From Schistocephalus solidus (lineage: Eukaryota; Platyhelminthes; Cestoda; Diphyllobothriidea; Diphyllobothriidae), in assembly GCA_017591395.1 (NCBI GenBank), contig WEDG01005620.1, positions 62,001 to 126,000 of the forward strand: a stretch of 64,000 bases of DNA, written 5' to 3'. Position 1 is the stretch's first letter; every line of letters begins with the position of its first letter. The notes under the pieces are model-generated. The model was not told the origin of the DNA, did no database searches, and saw nothing but the letters and a program-made list of their open reading frames with translations. Positions 25,701 to 37,700 of the stretch are shown piece after piece. Both the position numbers and the translations under genes were made by a program.

Positions 25701-28700
25701 GGTGAAAGTGGTTAAGCTTCCGCGCCTGCTTTTGGTAGATCATCCACGTCTCTGCTACAACCAGCAGGGTCGGCAATATGACAGCTTTGTACATCTTGAG
25801 TTTGGTGCTCAGGTTGAGACCACATCGATTCCAGACCACGTTCTGCTTGCGTACAAAAGCTTGGCTGGCTTTGGCGATCCGATGGGCGATCTCATCGTCG
25901 ACTTTGGTGATGCGGGAAAGATTGCTGCCCAGGTACGTGAAGGTATCTACAGATTTAAGTAATGCACCATTGAAACTGATGTGAGCTGCGGTAGATGGTA
26001 TTGGATGGCAGCTGATGCATCAAAACTGTTTTCTCAGTGTTAATGTGAAGTTCGAAGTTGTAACCGGTGGCAGCGAAAAGGTCCATGCTCCTTTGCATTT
26101 CCTCTACAGTCGCTGCATTGAGTTCACAGTCGTCAGTGAAGAGAAGTTTGTGGATGGTAGTTGTAGAGACACGCGAGCGGAAGTGCATCTGTAGTTGGTT
26201 GAGGCGTCGGCCGTCCATCCGGTAGGCAATGCGGATCCCGGGGCGTTCATCATGGTAGGCGTCCGTTAGCATGGCAGAGAACATGAGAATGAATAAGGTA
26301 GGTGCAAGGACGCAGCCCTGTTTAACTCCGTTGGTCACTGCAAATGCTTCGGATACTGTCCCGCTGTCAGTAATGCGCAACATCATCCCATCGGGAAGCT
26401 GACGCACCATATGTGTCATAAGTTCAGGACAGCCGAATTTATGTATGATTTTCCACAACCCCTCGCGATTTACCTTGTCAAAGTCTTTCGTCAGATCCAA
26501 GAAGGCAGTGTACTGGTGAGTCTGCATCCCCTGGCACTTTTCTTGCAACTGTCAAGCGGCGAAGATCATGTCGATTGTTCCTCGGTGTCATCGGAAACCA
26601 CATTGACTTCCCGGGAGCAGACCTTGCTCCACGTGAGTGTTCAGGCGATTGAGGAGAATGCGGGCGAAGATCTTTCCGGTAACGTTCAGCAGTGAGATTC
26701 CTCGGTGGTTGTCGCAAAGTTGGTGGTTCCTTTTTTTTCTTGTAGAGGTGGACAATTGTTGCATCGTTGAAATCCTGAAGAACTTGCCCTTGGTGGCACA
26801 TCTTTTGGAAGAGAATTGTGAGTTGGTTCATCAGTTGGTGTCTGCCATGATTGTAAAGCTCAGCAGGGATCGCGTCCGAGCTAGGTGCTTTCTCGCTGGA
26901 GATTTGCAGCACGGCTCTGATGGTTTCTTGGAGAGAGAGGGCGGGAGATCAAGGTCAGCGTTGATTTCCACTTCAGGCAGGCGATCGATGGCGGCGTCGG
27001 AGATGGTGGATGGCTAATTGAGAACGCTTTGGAAACGTTGTGCCAGTCGAGTCAGGTTTTGCATCTTCTCAGTGAGTAGCGTTCTGCCATCGGTAGTGGG
27101 AAGAATTGCGGCACCTTTGACTGGAGGTCGGTAGACAGCCTTGGTGCCGGCGAAGAAGTTCTTCCATTTGTTTCGGTCGGCATACCCTTGAAAATTTCTT
27201 GGCTTTGCGCGTCATCCAGGCATCCTGCATCTCCCGCAGCCGTTGCTGTACAAGGTGGCGACTTCGATAGAAGGCTGTCTTGTTTGCAGCGGTAGGGCGA
27301 TCGATGTAGGCTTTGTGCAACTGGTTCTTCTTGACGAGCAGATCTTTCATAGCTGCGTCGTCGTCATTGAACCAGTCTTGGTGCTAACGACGTTTGCGGC
27401 CAAGAAAATTCAGGACGGTGGATTGGATGGTGTCCCACAGCTGACACCAGCGGTTTTCCCCGGAGATGTCCACGTCAGCGACTGGATGGTTGCCTAGTCG
27501 GTTGGCCAGTTCGTTGCTGAAATTGAGATGGTGCGCAAGTTTATTCAACAAATAAGTAATCAACTTACCTTGCGGTCGCTTACTCTGTGGTCCTCTGCGT
27601 GATTGCAGACGAAGCCCCATCTTGGAGATGACGAGGCGGTGATCCGTCCATCCATCGGCATCGGGGATCGCCTTTGTCACCAACACGTCCTGTTTATCTC
27701 GCCTCCGGACGAGAACATAGTCCAAGAGGTGCCAGTGTCTCGACCGGGGGATACCCAGGTCGTATTTTGCCGCATCGGGGGTGGAAGAAGATGTTGGTCA
27801 GCAGGAGACGGTTTTCCGCACACGTTCGCAGAAGAAGGAGCCCAGTATCGTTACGGCTACCGAGACCATATGATCCCAGCACTCATTTCCTCGAGGCACG
27901 GTCTGTCCCGACGTGGGCGTTAAAGTCACCATCGACAATTAACTAATCAGCCTTCGGCACAATTGCCAGCAGGGCGTGCAGGTCCTCGTAGAATTTGTCC
28001 TTCGCTGCATCAGAGCTCGTCATTGGGGGAACGTAGGCACTGATGATGGTGGTGATCTTGTCTCCCCGAAGAAGCAGGCGGAGGCTCATCAGGCGAATGG
28101 CAAAGGTGACACCAGCGTCGCGTCACTCTGCCTTTGGCCGGCCACTCAAGAAGAAGGTGAAGCCTGTACCCACCTCCTCCAGCTGACCCTGTTCAGAGAA
28201 TCGGGGTTCACTGAGAGCAGCAATTTCCACCTTGTAGTGCACCAGTTCCCGAGAGACTAGCGCCGTCCTCCATTTCGGTTGCTCCTGGGATCTTCTAAAA
28301 GGGAATGAACATTCCAGGCTGCTAGATTGAGCAAACGTAATCGAGCAGTCCAGGGGTTACCCCGGAGGGTACGCTGGGGGGATTGGGAGAGGAGTTGTTG
28401 TTGATATTGTTTAGATATTTTCGACCACATGTAATTGAATCCTGCTAGCCATGGTCTGCTGCCATTGGCGTGAGACCCAACATTTGTTTGGGGCACCTTT
28501 TCTAGCACCCTGTCCAGCGAGGAGGTAAACAGTGCTGTCCTTAAATAGGGCTGCTGAGTCATCCCAGGTGGTTACCGAACTCCACTATGGGTCACAATTT
28601 GGGTTAGTAAGAGAATGACCAATTCACATGAGCCGCCTGTGTGCTTGCATGTCACCCTAGCCATAGGACATTTTATACCGTGGGCGATAAAACTTCTATT

Positions 28701-31700
28701 ACCACCGGTCCCGTATGACTCGCTGAACTATCCCTTAGTCCCCGAGTTGGGTGGCAAAAACAAAATTGGTATTAATATTTGAGCTGAGATCCACCATTTT
28801 ATCAACAATAAGTTCATTTCTAGAGATTCATTCCAAGTAAATAAGATAGTATTACATTTTTCAGTAGGGGTTAACTTACTGTCTTAAGGCCTAGAGAAAA
28901 CTTACATTCCTGCCATATTCATGTTTGAATACTCAAATGGGATGCCTAAATAGACCACGTAATTTGAAAGACGCAAACAAGCGACGTGTAAACGAGTGAT
29001 AAACAGGTAATCCAAGGTTTCTGAATAAAAAGGCCAGGTCGCGTAAGATTGTATGTAGAAGGCAAATATAATCTTACTAAATCCCTAAACCTTTCTCTTT
29101 CCAAAATCTCTTACCTAACAAAAACGTTGACATAAACCCAACCTTGACCCGAGTATGCATAACCATAAAGCACCACACCTAAAACCTTACCCTTACCCTA
29201 TATTCCAGCCTGTCATAACTATCTCAATCAAATAAGCCTGCACAACTAGTAGGAAAAGGGAAGAAGTAAGAGTAACGAAGAGGAGGAGATAGGAGGAAAG
29301 AAGTGCGAGAGTAGAGGGAGAGGTATAATTAGAAGCGGAGAGGGTCGTGGTCTGGGAAGAGGAGAGAGGGACAAAGAGGACTGGAGACGGGGAAGAGCAG
29401 GGGGAAGGGAGCAGACGTACGGGGCTTGAAGACACACACAGCACCAGAGACTCAACATATACAGATTAGCAAGAATGGACCAACGCCGATTTCTTGGCTT
29501 CCTGAAGAGATCTTTCTCTGTATAGGTGGCAAAGACAGCGATAACGCAACTAGTTAGCAGGTTGAAGTTGTTCAAGTTACAATAAAATAAGGGGAGAGAG
29601 AACTGAGAATTTGGACAGACTACTTTTACCTTCATTGAGCCAAGCGTTCCCCCTAAAACCAGCTGGGATCAAAGACACAAGAAGAGGCTCAAACACGGTG
29701 CAGGTGGTCCCCAGATGAGATGCAGCGAATGGGTCAAAAGCCCTCTATTGAACCGTGTACGAACGCATATTTGCATTAATGCTCTCAGCTGATAAGGAAG
29801 GTTATAACTGACTGAATGGATGGATAATAAGCCCGAAACCGAACTTCCTCTAGCTACCCAGCTTCTCTGTCGTCTTTCCCATCCGCACAGATAAAGATAA
29901 GAATGAAGCCTTTATTTCTAATACAATCTTCCTGGTATTGTAGAATGTCCACTACTTCAGAGCTTCAGCTCACTATACAGTCAACCTCGGTGAACCAGAT
30001 AGACATTTTTTGCCGCCTGCGAAATAAAGATGACTTCCTTTCCAAAGAAACACAACAGGAACTTTTGCAGTCAAGAAACTCACAGATGACAGAAATTAAC
30101 CGTGGATTAAACTCGCAGTTTCTTCTAATTCGAGTGCACAGTAAGTTGCTTGCCTGGCTGGCTGGTAAATTCTTTTGTGAATGTATTGTTTTATTGTGCT
30201 ATCTTATTTATATGCCTTCTTTTTTGATTGTTTTTACTTTTACGCTTCGCTTTCCTTTTTGTATCTTTAACCCATGCGAACTACACTACACTATCGGGAT
30301 GGGCGAAAAATATTTACACACTCACTTCTTATGAAGCCGAAATTCTCTGAATTCATTAGACACCTGCTGTTCATTAGATCTTGAATGTCAGTCCCTTAAC
30401 AAGTATTTTTGTCAAAAATGCGCATTTTCTTCACATTTTCTCCTCCACGAAATAGTTTAACGCTTGGTCGAAAATATCTTCATTGATGACATGGCACTCG
30501 TTAAATACAAATATTATAATGCAAGCCCTTTAAAGTACCGTAGATGGGCAATAGAGCACAGAAACCAATTTGAATTTTTAAAACAGCAGTACTTAAAAAT
30601 TTCAAGTTTTACCATTGTGCGGTTAAATATGAACTCAAATGGTAAAATAATCGTAAAGATCGTCATAGTGTCCCCAGTGACCACCAAGGAAAGCTACGTG
30701 ACCAGTTGCTAAAACTTACATTAACTGATTTAGATCAACATGTTTTCATCCGTAGAACGAGACCTGCAGTCAAGTTTTGGAGGCACGAGATGCATATGAC
30801 ATTGTAATTTAATGTGTTGGTGGTCAAATTTTACCTTCAATATTCCTTGCGTTTCCTTAATGCTCCTTCCAAACGATGTCACGTCCACTGTTTAGCCGTT
30901 TCGTTGCCTGCGTGAGTCACCCAACTACTTTGGCTGATCTTTGCATACTCCTCTACATTCTCCAGTATTCCAGCTCATTTTGGAATCAAGGCAGAGCTTT
31001 TGTTATTAGTATTCTTCTTACGAAACACATCAGAATGCGTGCTTCTGACTGGCTGCTTCGAATACTTGTGATCAATATTAAGTACAACAGATATTGTTGT
31101 TCGATGATGAACGCTTACCGATCGCTTAAGGAACTTACTCGTCCCGTTCTGCCTTGGGCGCACTCTCGAGCACCCAAAAAATTCACACGGTACCTAGTTC
31201 TTATGTAGATAAACACTGTGGGCCAAGACAAGGGAGCCTGGAATGGCCATTTCTGGCTCATTAGTCGTCATCAGCCAGTCATTCTCAGATCAGTTCGACC
31301 GTCGTAGTCCGACATCTTCCATCGTATGCTCCACAGAATGGTGGTTTAAGGACGCTGATTGGCAAGCAAATTAGTTTTAAGTGATAGTAGATTTTCACTG
31401 AATCTTCCGCACTCTCTCTCTTCCCTTAAAGTCACAACCAGACATCGAATTCTTATTTGTTGGACTACAAACGGCATCGTATGCGAGGCTGTCAACATTA
31501 GAGAGCTGCATTTATCTTATTTCTAAGAGCAAGACCAAACTCAAGCAGTGCAGTTTTCAGGCCTTTCCCAGTTCAACCTGACTTTGGTAAACTGTTTAAG
31601 ACTGACGTCTATACAAATCATAAATGCACTGAACAATTGTGCGCTTTTTCCAATTAAGTAAACGAGACGAATTTAAGTATGAATATAATTTAAAGCGATG

Positions 31701-34700
31701 ATCGACAACTGAGTAGAAATGTTTAAAAAGAAAATTTCTTTTAAGTCTTGATGTAAAAAGACTTTCTTTTTTATATCCGCATACACAATATCATGAAGAT
31801 AATGCTATTCAGCTGAAAATTGTTTTGATTATGAAAGCCGGAAAGCCAGTAGATGGGACGAAACCACGTATTTAGTCAGGACCGAATTTCCGACGTACAA
31901 AAGAATTTTTAAGATTAGATTTTAGATTAAGAAGAAAATAGCTGTCACAGTTTCCAAATAAACACAAACATTAAATGGCCGAAAATAACTGTATTTTCAC
32001 AAATATGGTCAGAATGCATTGTATTCCTCAACTAAAAATATAATTGGCACTTTCACCAGACAGCACATAACTACTGTGATCCATGTTTTGAATTAAATTC
32101 ACCTTTCAGGCATTTCTCCGGTTCATTAAGTGAATGTTGCTTTGGGTAACTTTAAATCCCCTACTGGTAGTTAACTAGTTTTTTTTTCGTAGGAGACCCG
32201 CACTGGTTATCTGACAGACGGTTACAGTTATGCTCATTTGAGTAGGCTTCAGGAAAAAATGCTTCTGAAAACCATAATTCCACAACTTACTAACCGGCTG
32301 GATATTAACTCACGGTCGATGTCTCACTTAAAAGATACATTTGAATGAGCTAAAAAAAACTTATCTAAAGGCCTACGCGATCGGGTACTAGCAACCACTG
32401 AGGCAGTGTCGATTCGATTGGTTGTCAGAAGACGCTGACGCAGACAGTCTGTCTCCCCCAGCAGACTCCAGGTGACAATCGCAAGCCCCCCCCCCCAACT
32501 CGCTAATGCCAGTCACACGCCTTCCACGCGTTTGACTTACAGACATCGCTCAAAGCGTACCCTCTCCCCACCCCTCCTGGCTCCAACGGCCTCAACACGC
32601 CGACTCTGTCATGCAGGCGGCGTGGATACGAAGCGTGTGACTAAATCCCCACCTTCATTAGAGAACAATATAATCCCTGTAAATACCCCACGAGTTTATT
32701 ATCAGTGTCATTGTACGGCCTGACGATGAATGAATGAAAACATGTTAACCAATTTGACGCTTCATTCGTAACATGGGAATTTTCGCAGAGCGCAAGTTTA
32801 ATCAGTAGCCATATTCCCTAGCTGCACTGTTGTGTTATATCGATTATATGTGCTTTTACTGTTATCATGTGAGTTTGGTTAACGTTTACTTCATTTTTTT
32901 ATTCTAAAAATAATTTACATGCTTAGAAACCTGGTTACGTGTAAATTCATAAACCGATATGTACATACGATTTGGAGGGTTAAGGTGTTTTCATTTTTTT
33001 GTATTTTTAGCAAGCAATGCGCTTTATTTTGAATGCAGAATGGCTACGTGAATGAATGCGTAACGTGAATGAATGAGTAATGCATGTGTACGTGTAACAG
33101 CTAATACGAGAAAGCAACAACGGTAACATGGTGCCCGAATGCTGCAATGGTTGGCATCATGAACGGTGGAAACAATTTACGTCGGAGTTTCTTCCTTCAA
33201 AACACTGTTGGTGTCATTTGCAAATGACCCCATTTTTGCAGTTCGAATAAATTAAGAGTGGTACAGTGCAGTATCTAATGAGCAAATTCGGCCAGCTCAT
33301 TTAAAAACAAGACAAATAACATATGAATGGAGGAAAAAAAGTTGCGGCTTAATTTAAAAAACCCGCCATAAGATTGGAGTCGGAAAATGAATAATATCCT
33401 AAATTTGAAAAAAAACCTAGAATCAACATTTTTATTCATTTTTGCTTTATTCGCTCCGATATTAAAAGTCCTTGGTTAGAATTAAAGCACATTAAGGTTA
33501 GGGAGGCTTAAAAACGTTTTCTAGATAGCCCAGGTTCATATAGCGATACATGTATTCTTACAAAGTGCATATTGTTTTACTTCAGGGATTCAAAACGTGT
33601 CCATAGAATTTCTGGACGCTGGTGCTCTGCGCGAAAACCACCCGGCCAAGTTTCGCTGTAACGTTCAGCCGGAAACAACGGAGGAGCAGACCCTGGAATT
33701 TCAGTAAGTGTACGTTCCCCTAAATTAAAATTTGCAACGAAATTTCTCTCTTTTTCCATTGGTATTGTTCAGAAAGACTATGTTGACAGGGATCACCTGC
33801 GACGATTCATTCCTTGCCTGGGTAATAAAATTAATGCATATGTACCTAAATCAGTAAAGCTTGTTAAAAGTGGATTTGCCTAGTCCCGGCTCAAAAAAGC
33901 TCAAAACTAACTTAACATATAATTTAAAAGCGTATGGACGGTGATGATACTTTGACTATAAAAATCCTTGAACTTTATCGTAGGATCTTGTGGCGCATTT
34001 ATAAATGAACGTAGTTGATGGACAAAATTATTTAGTCTTTGATAAATTGTTCGCAGTATAATTGTGTAATAACTCGCGGGCAACCTAAGTCGGAACAAGA
34101 ACATGGACTAAAATCTTGTTAGAATGCTCTGAACAGCGAAGGACTAGTTTTTTTATCAACGTTCGGTGAAATAGTAACAGGTTAGCGTGAAAGTATTATC
34201 AGGTAGGAAATAAGCAATTACAATGCTCTTGATGGTCATTGGTGATTAAATGTGTTCCGTTTCATAATATTAATGTTTTAAACTCACATGTGGCAAAGAG
34301 TAACTCGACGTTAGTTTGATCAGACTGTTATAAGCCTCTAAGGAATGTCGCACGACGGAAATATTTGAAAAGTTTGTAGTAGTGCACCATAAAGGCGGGC
34401 TATAATCCAACTATGTATCCGAGTAAACATATTTCATCAGAAGATCACAAAAATCCCTGCAATACTCAAGGCATTACCTCGTTAGAAACAAACGTTCTTC
34501 AGCGTACTGCCTACTTCGGTGTCTAGTTTCAGTATCAGTATCAGTATCAGTATATTTGAGGGAGATGTAGGTGAGTCACCTTTGAATTCCCTATTTGTAC
34601 ATACGAGTTGTGGTATCAAAAAAAATAGTATCTCGATATGTTGGCGAGGCCAACATAGTGGAACAAAGTTGAAAAAGAGCAGACAGTGAAAAAAAACTCC

Positions 34701-37700
34701 CGGTGATATTTAGGAGAAAAAAACTGTCGCCCTTGGGAGGGGGGTCCAACGGGGGGCATTTCGGAGGTCACATGATGCTCCATTGCTGATTGCAGCAAGA
34801 ATGACTTATTCTAATCTGCCAAAACATATATTAATTCATTGAGCCTTGAAGTTTTCTGGTGGATTCTAGATTGATAACTTAGGAATATTGCTTGGGCAGC
34901 CAGAATTGGTGAATTCCAGATATTGCAGTTGGCTGTGCGCATAAGGTCACCCAGGTTTGATTAAAATCATTGATTTCAGTGGTGTTTGTAGCTCAAGTGG
35001 TTGAAGCATTAGCTCTGCTTAAGACATCCTCTTGATTTTGTGGGTTTGAATCCCACCGAGACTGTTGAGGTTTTCACAACTGTGTCCAACGAACTTTTCA
35101 AATCTTCCAAAACCTCCGATAAACATTTTTTCAACAAAAAACTAAATTTTAAAAAGTCAATGATATTAACAATTACTTTTTTGACCTAATAGAAGATACA
35201 AAGAAAGGAAACGGTAACAAGAGAAAATATTAAAAAATACATTATAAAAAAACAATAGTATTTCGTAGATGTTAATATTACTAAAAATACACCAAAAATC
35301 CTATCCGAAGTAAATCAATTTACATTTTCAAAGGTGGCGTCGTTTAAACAAGTATTCGGCCATAAAAAAATCATGCTTCACTGAAAAGCGTTTGCTTGTC
35401 CTGACCACATGTTTGTGATTACTGCAAATTAATTTTAAGTAAGGTACCTAGTGTTGGCAAGTATACAAATACATTGCAGGCCGCAGTTGAATAACCTAGC
35501 AGTGACATAAAGGAGTATATAATAATAAGTATAATATAAGTAATAAGTATATTATCATGATTAACAACTATGTAGGATTTAAGCTATATGAGAAGCATAT
35601 CAGCTTTGCATGTTTTTTTTATGAGAAGTGTTCAGTAATAAATTGTCCACTGTAAAACAAAGGTAATCTCTGTAGTGTGGTGGTGTTTCCGTTTTTTTCT
35701 GGCATCCAAGTATGTGGTGTCGATACTTCTTGAATAGTTTCTATCGGCTGATGTGTGATCTCTTTCTACATTCGCACACCTGGGTTGGTCACCAAGTTTT
35801 ACGTAATAATACTCCAAAATCGCAGAAGTTGATAGCCTCTCAGAATGACCATTATTAATCAATCTACGTATACTCAAGTAAATTAACTTCCCTAATAGCT
35901 TGACAGTTTTACAAAGTGCTTTTTTATTAGCATTTGCGTGGACATAAGTCACAGTCATTGCTGGTTTTTACGCAAACTGAAATAAGAAAAATATTCCCTC
36001 TGAATAGTCAAGATTGACCTATAAGGCTTTGTTGTAGTTAACGGTGGACTTAAACGTCGTTGGTTTGCGTTTACGCTTTTTTGATACAAGTTGATTATTT
36101 TTAAACACTTTATCCTTAATAATTCTCCATTGACTCATCGGCTATATTGGTAATAGTAGTGAACGACTTATGCGCCCGGCCCTTGGCAGATAATCGCGGG
36201 CACACGTTATCTGTGAATATAAATTGCCAGTATGATTAAACGAAGAACTGTTTAACAGACACAATTCTCCTTTTTATTACGAAACAAATTTTGTAATGGA
36301 AAATATCAAAGCTGAATCCACCCATTGATTACTGAAAGCAAGACGATTTCTTATACCTGAGTTTAATTAACGTACATGGATCCAAAAGCCATTTTTATGT
36401 TGTAAAAGGGACTTAATCAAAACGGTTTTTGCTTATAATGAGCGTCGTTTATAGATAAACACATCACGTCCTTATGCACAACGAGACGGGTAGGTCCTGC
36501 TATGCCATCAGTGAGCGTCCTAAATAAAAACTTAATTTACCCAATAGCAGATGAAAATACAATGAGCCGGTGACTCAGTAATTAGGGTTTTGGACTTCGG
36601 ACCAACAAAACGCGAGTTCAAGCCTCGGGGAAAATAAAGTATTGTATAAATGTATAATCACGGCTAGTAGGGTAGAATAATGTTTTCCATTCAATCGAGT
36701 CTCTGTCTTCCGTCCTATGAACGCACACAAACAAGTGGCTTTAGCTATTGTACTCCACGTAGTAGAAATTAATTAGATATTAAAACTGCCCTCTTTTTGT
36801 TTATAAAGGATGTCTTAAAAAGTTTAAGTCATCGATAAAAGGCCATTTGCGCTATAAACCCGACGGAACCAAATAAACGCCATACCAATGATTTAAGTTT
36901 CCGCAATGGCACTGAAACAGTTGAATATATTACGGTAGGTTTCACAGTAAGCAGATAGGTTTGTAACAAATTTGTCGACTTTGCACAGCCAGGTTAATAG
37001 AGAAACTAAATTTTTGCGCAAATTAACCAAATATTCCATTTTCTAAGCCTGTTATGCATTCCTGTGTCATTGTCACACACGAATAAAACGAGAAGGGTCT
37101 GCGTTCGAACCACTTCCATTAGCATATGAAATCATTAGAACACGAAGTAAACGACTAAAGTCCGTATAAGTACAGTAAATTTCAGTAAATTTAGAAAAAA
37201 TATCAGCCGTTTTCTGAAGTGTATGAAGCCTTTACCGCTTGCGATAATACGTCACATTTTTTACTACAGTTGATCACGTGGAATTAGAAGGAGCAAGTTT
37301 GGTGTGAATACTGTCAAGAAAATTGTACTAAAATCATTTTGAATGGAATTCCTAATATATCGAATAAAAATCTGAAATATTTCACAGAATGCTCTGCTAT
37401 GGAAAAACGTTTGCCAAAGAAAAATCATAGTTCGTGATAGAAAATAGGTTAACAGTAAGAATGTCATGAAACTTGGCAGGTTCTGGTAGACAAAAGTGAA
37501 GTGAGTATGAAAATAAAAAAAAATTTACGGACAGCCTGAGGTGGGCATCCGAAAGTTCGAATCTACAACTAATCAAATGCTTTTGGTTCTAACGTGTTTC
37601 GCACTATAAACGATTGTCGGCAGTGAATTCAAAATACTCTGAAAAGATGACCTGGAAAAGTTTTCTAAATCTTGAAAGTCTCTTGGAAAGCTTATAATGC

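Larger units (their letters stand above)
22288..29943 (+). other. Intron 3 (about 7.7 kb) with an antisense LINE
   Basis: Joins exons 3 and 4 in phase 2. Its main content is the minus-strand LINE and its tail (24.8-28.4 kb). There is a trinucleotide-like ACT/ATT low-complexity patch at about 22857-22955, a TAACCC-like tract near 29.09-29.21 kb and a purine-rich block at 29.25-29.41 kb. No coding sequence is recognised in 22.4-24.8 kb. Confidence 0.7.
30141..33585 (+). other. Intron 4 (3445 nt)
   Basis: Starts gtaagt and ends ttcag. It holds a SINE tail fused to a partial copy of the LINE-tail repeat (31.2-31.43 kb) and a C-rich patch at 32.4-32.64 kb containing an 11-base C run. Otherwise AT-rich, nothing recognised. 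Confidence 0.7.

Noticed and set aside
29193..29635. Antisense Ser/Leu/Pro-rich frames
   Set aside because: Produced by a purine-rich block on the plus strand. Composition artefact.
34985..35095. Possible functional tRNA gene
   Set aside because: The T arm and A box are good, but the acceptor stem does not pair and the anticodon arm is not clear. Diverged copies near 5.5 and 42.7 kb show it is a repeat.
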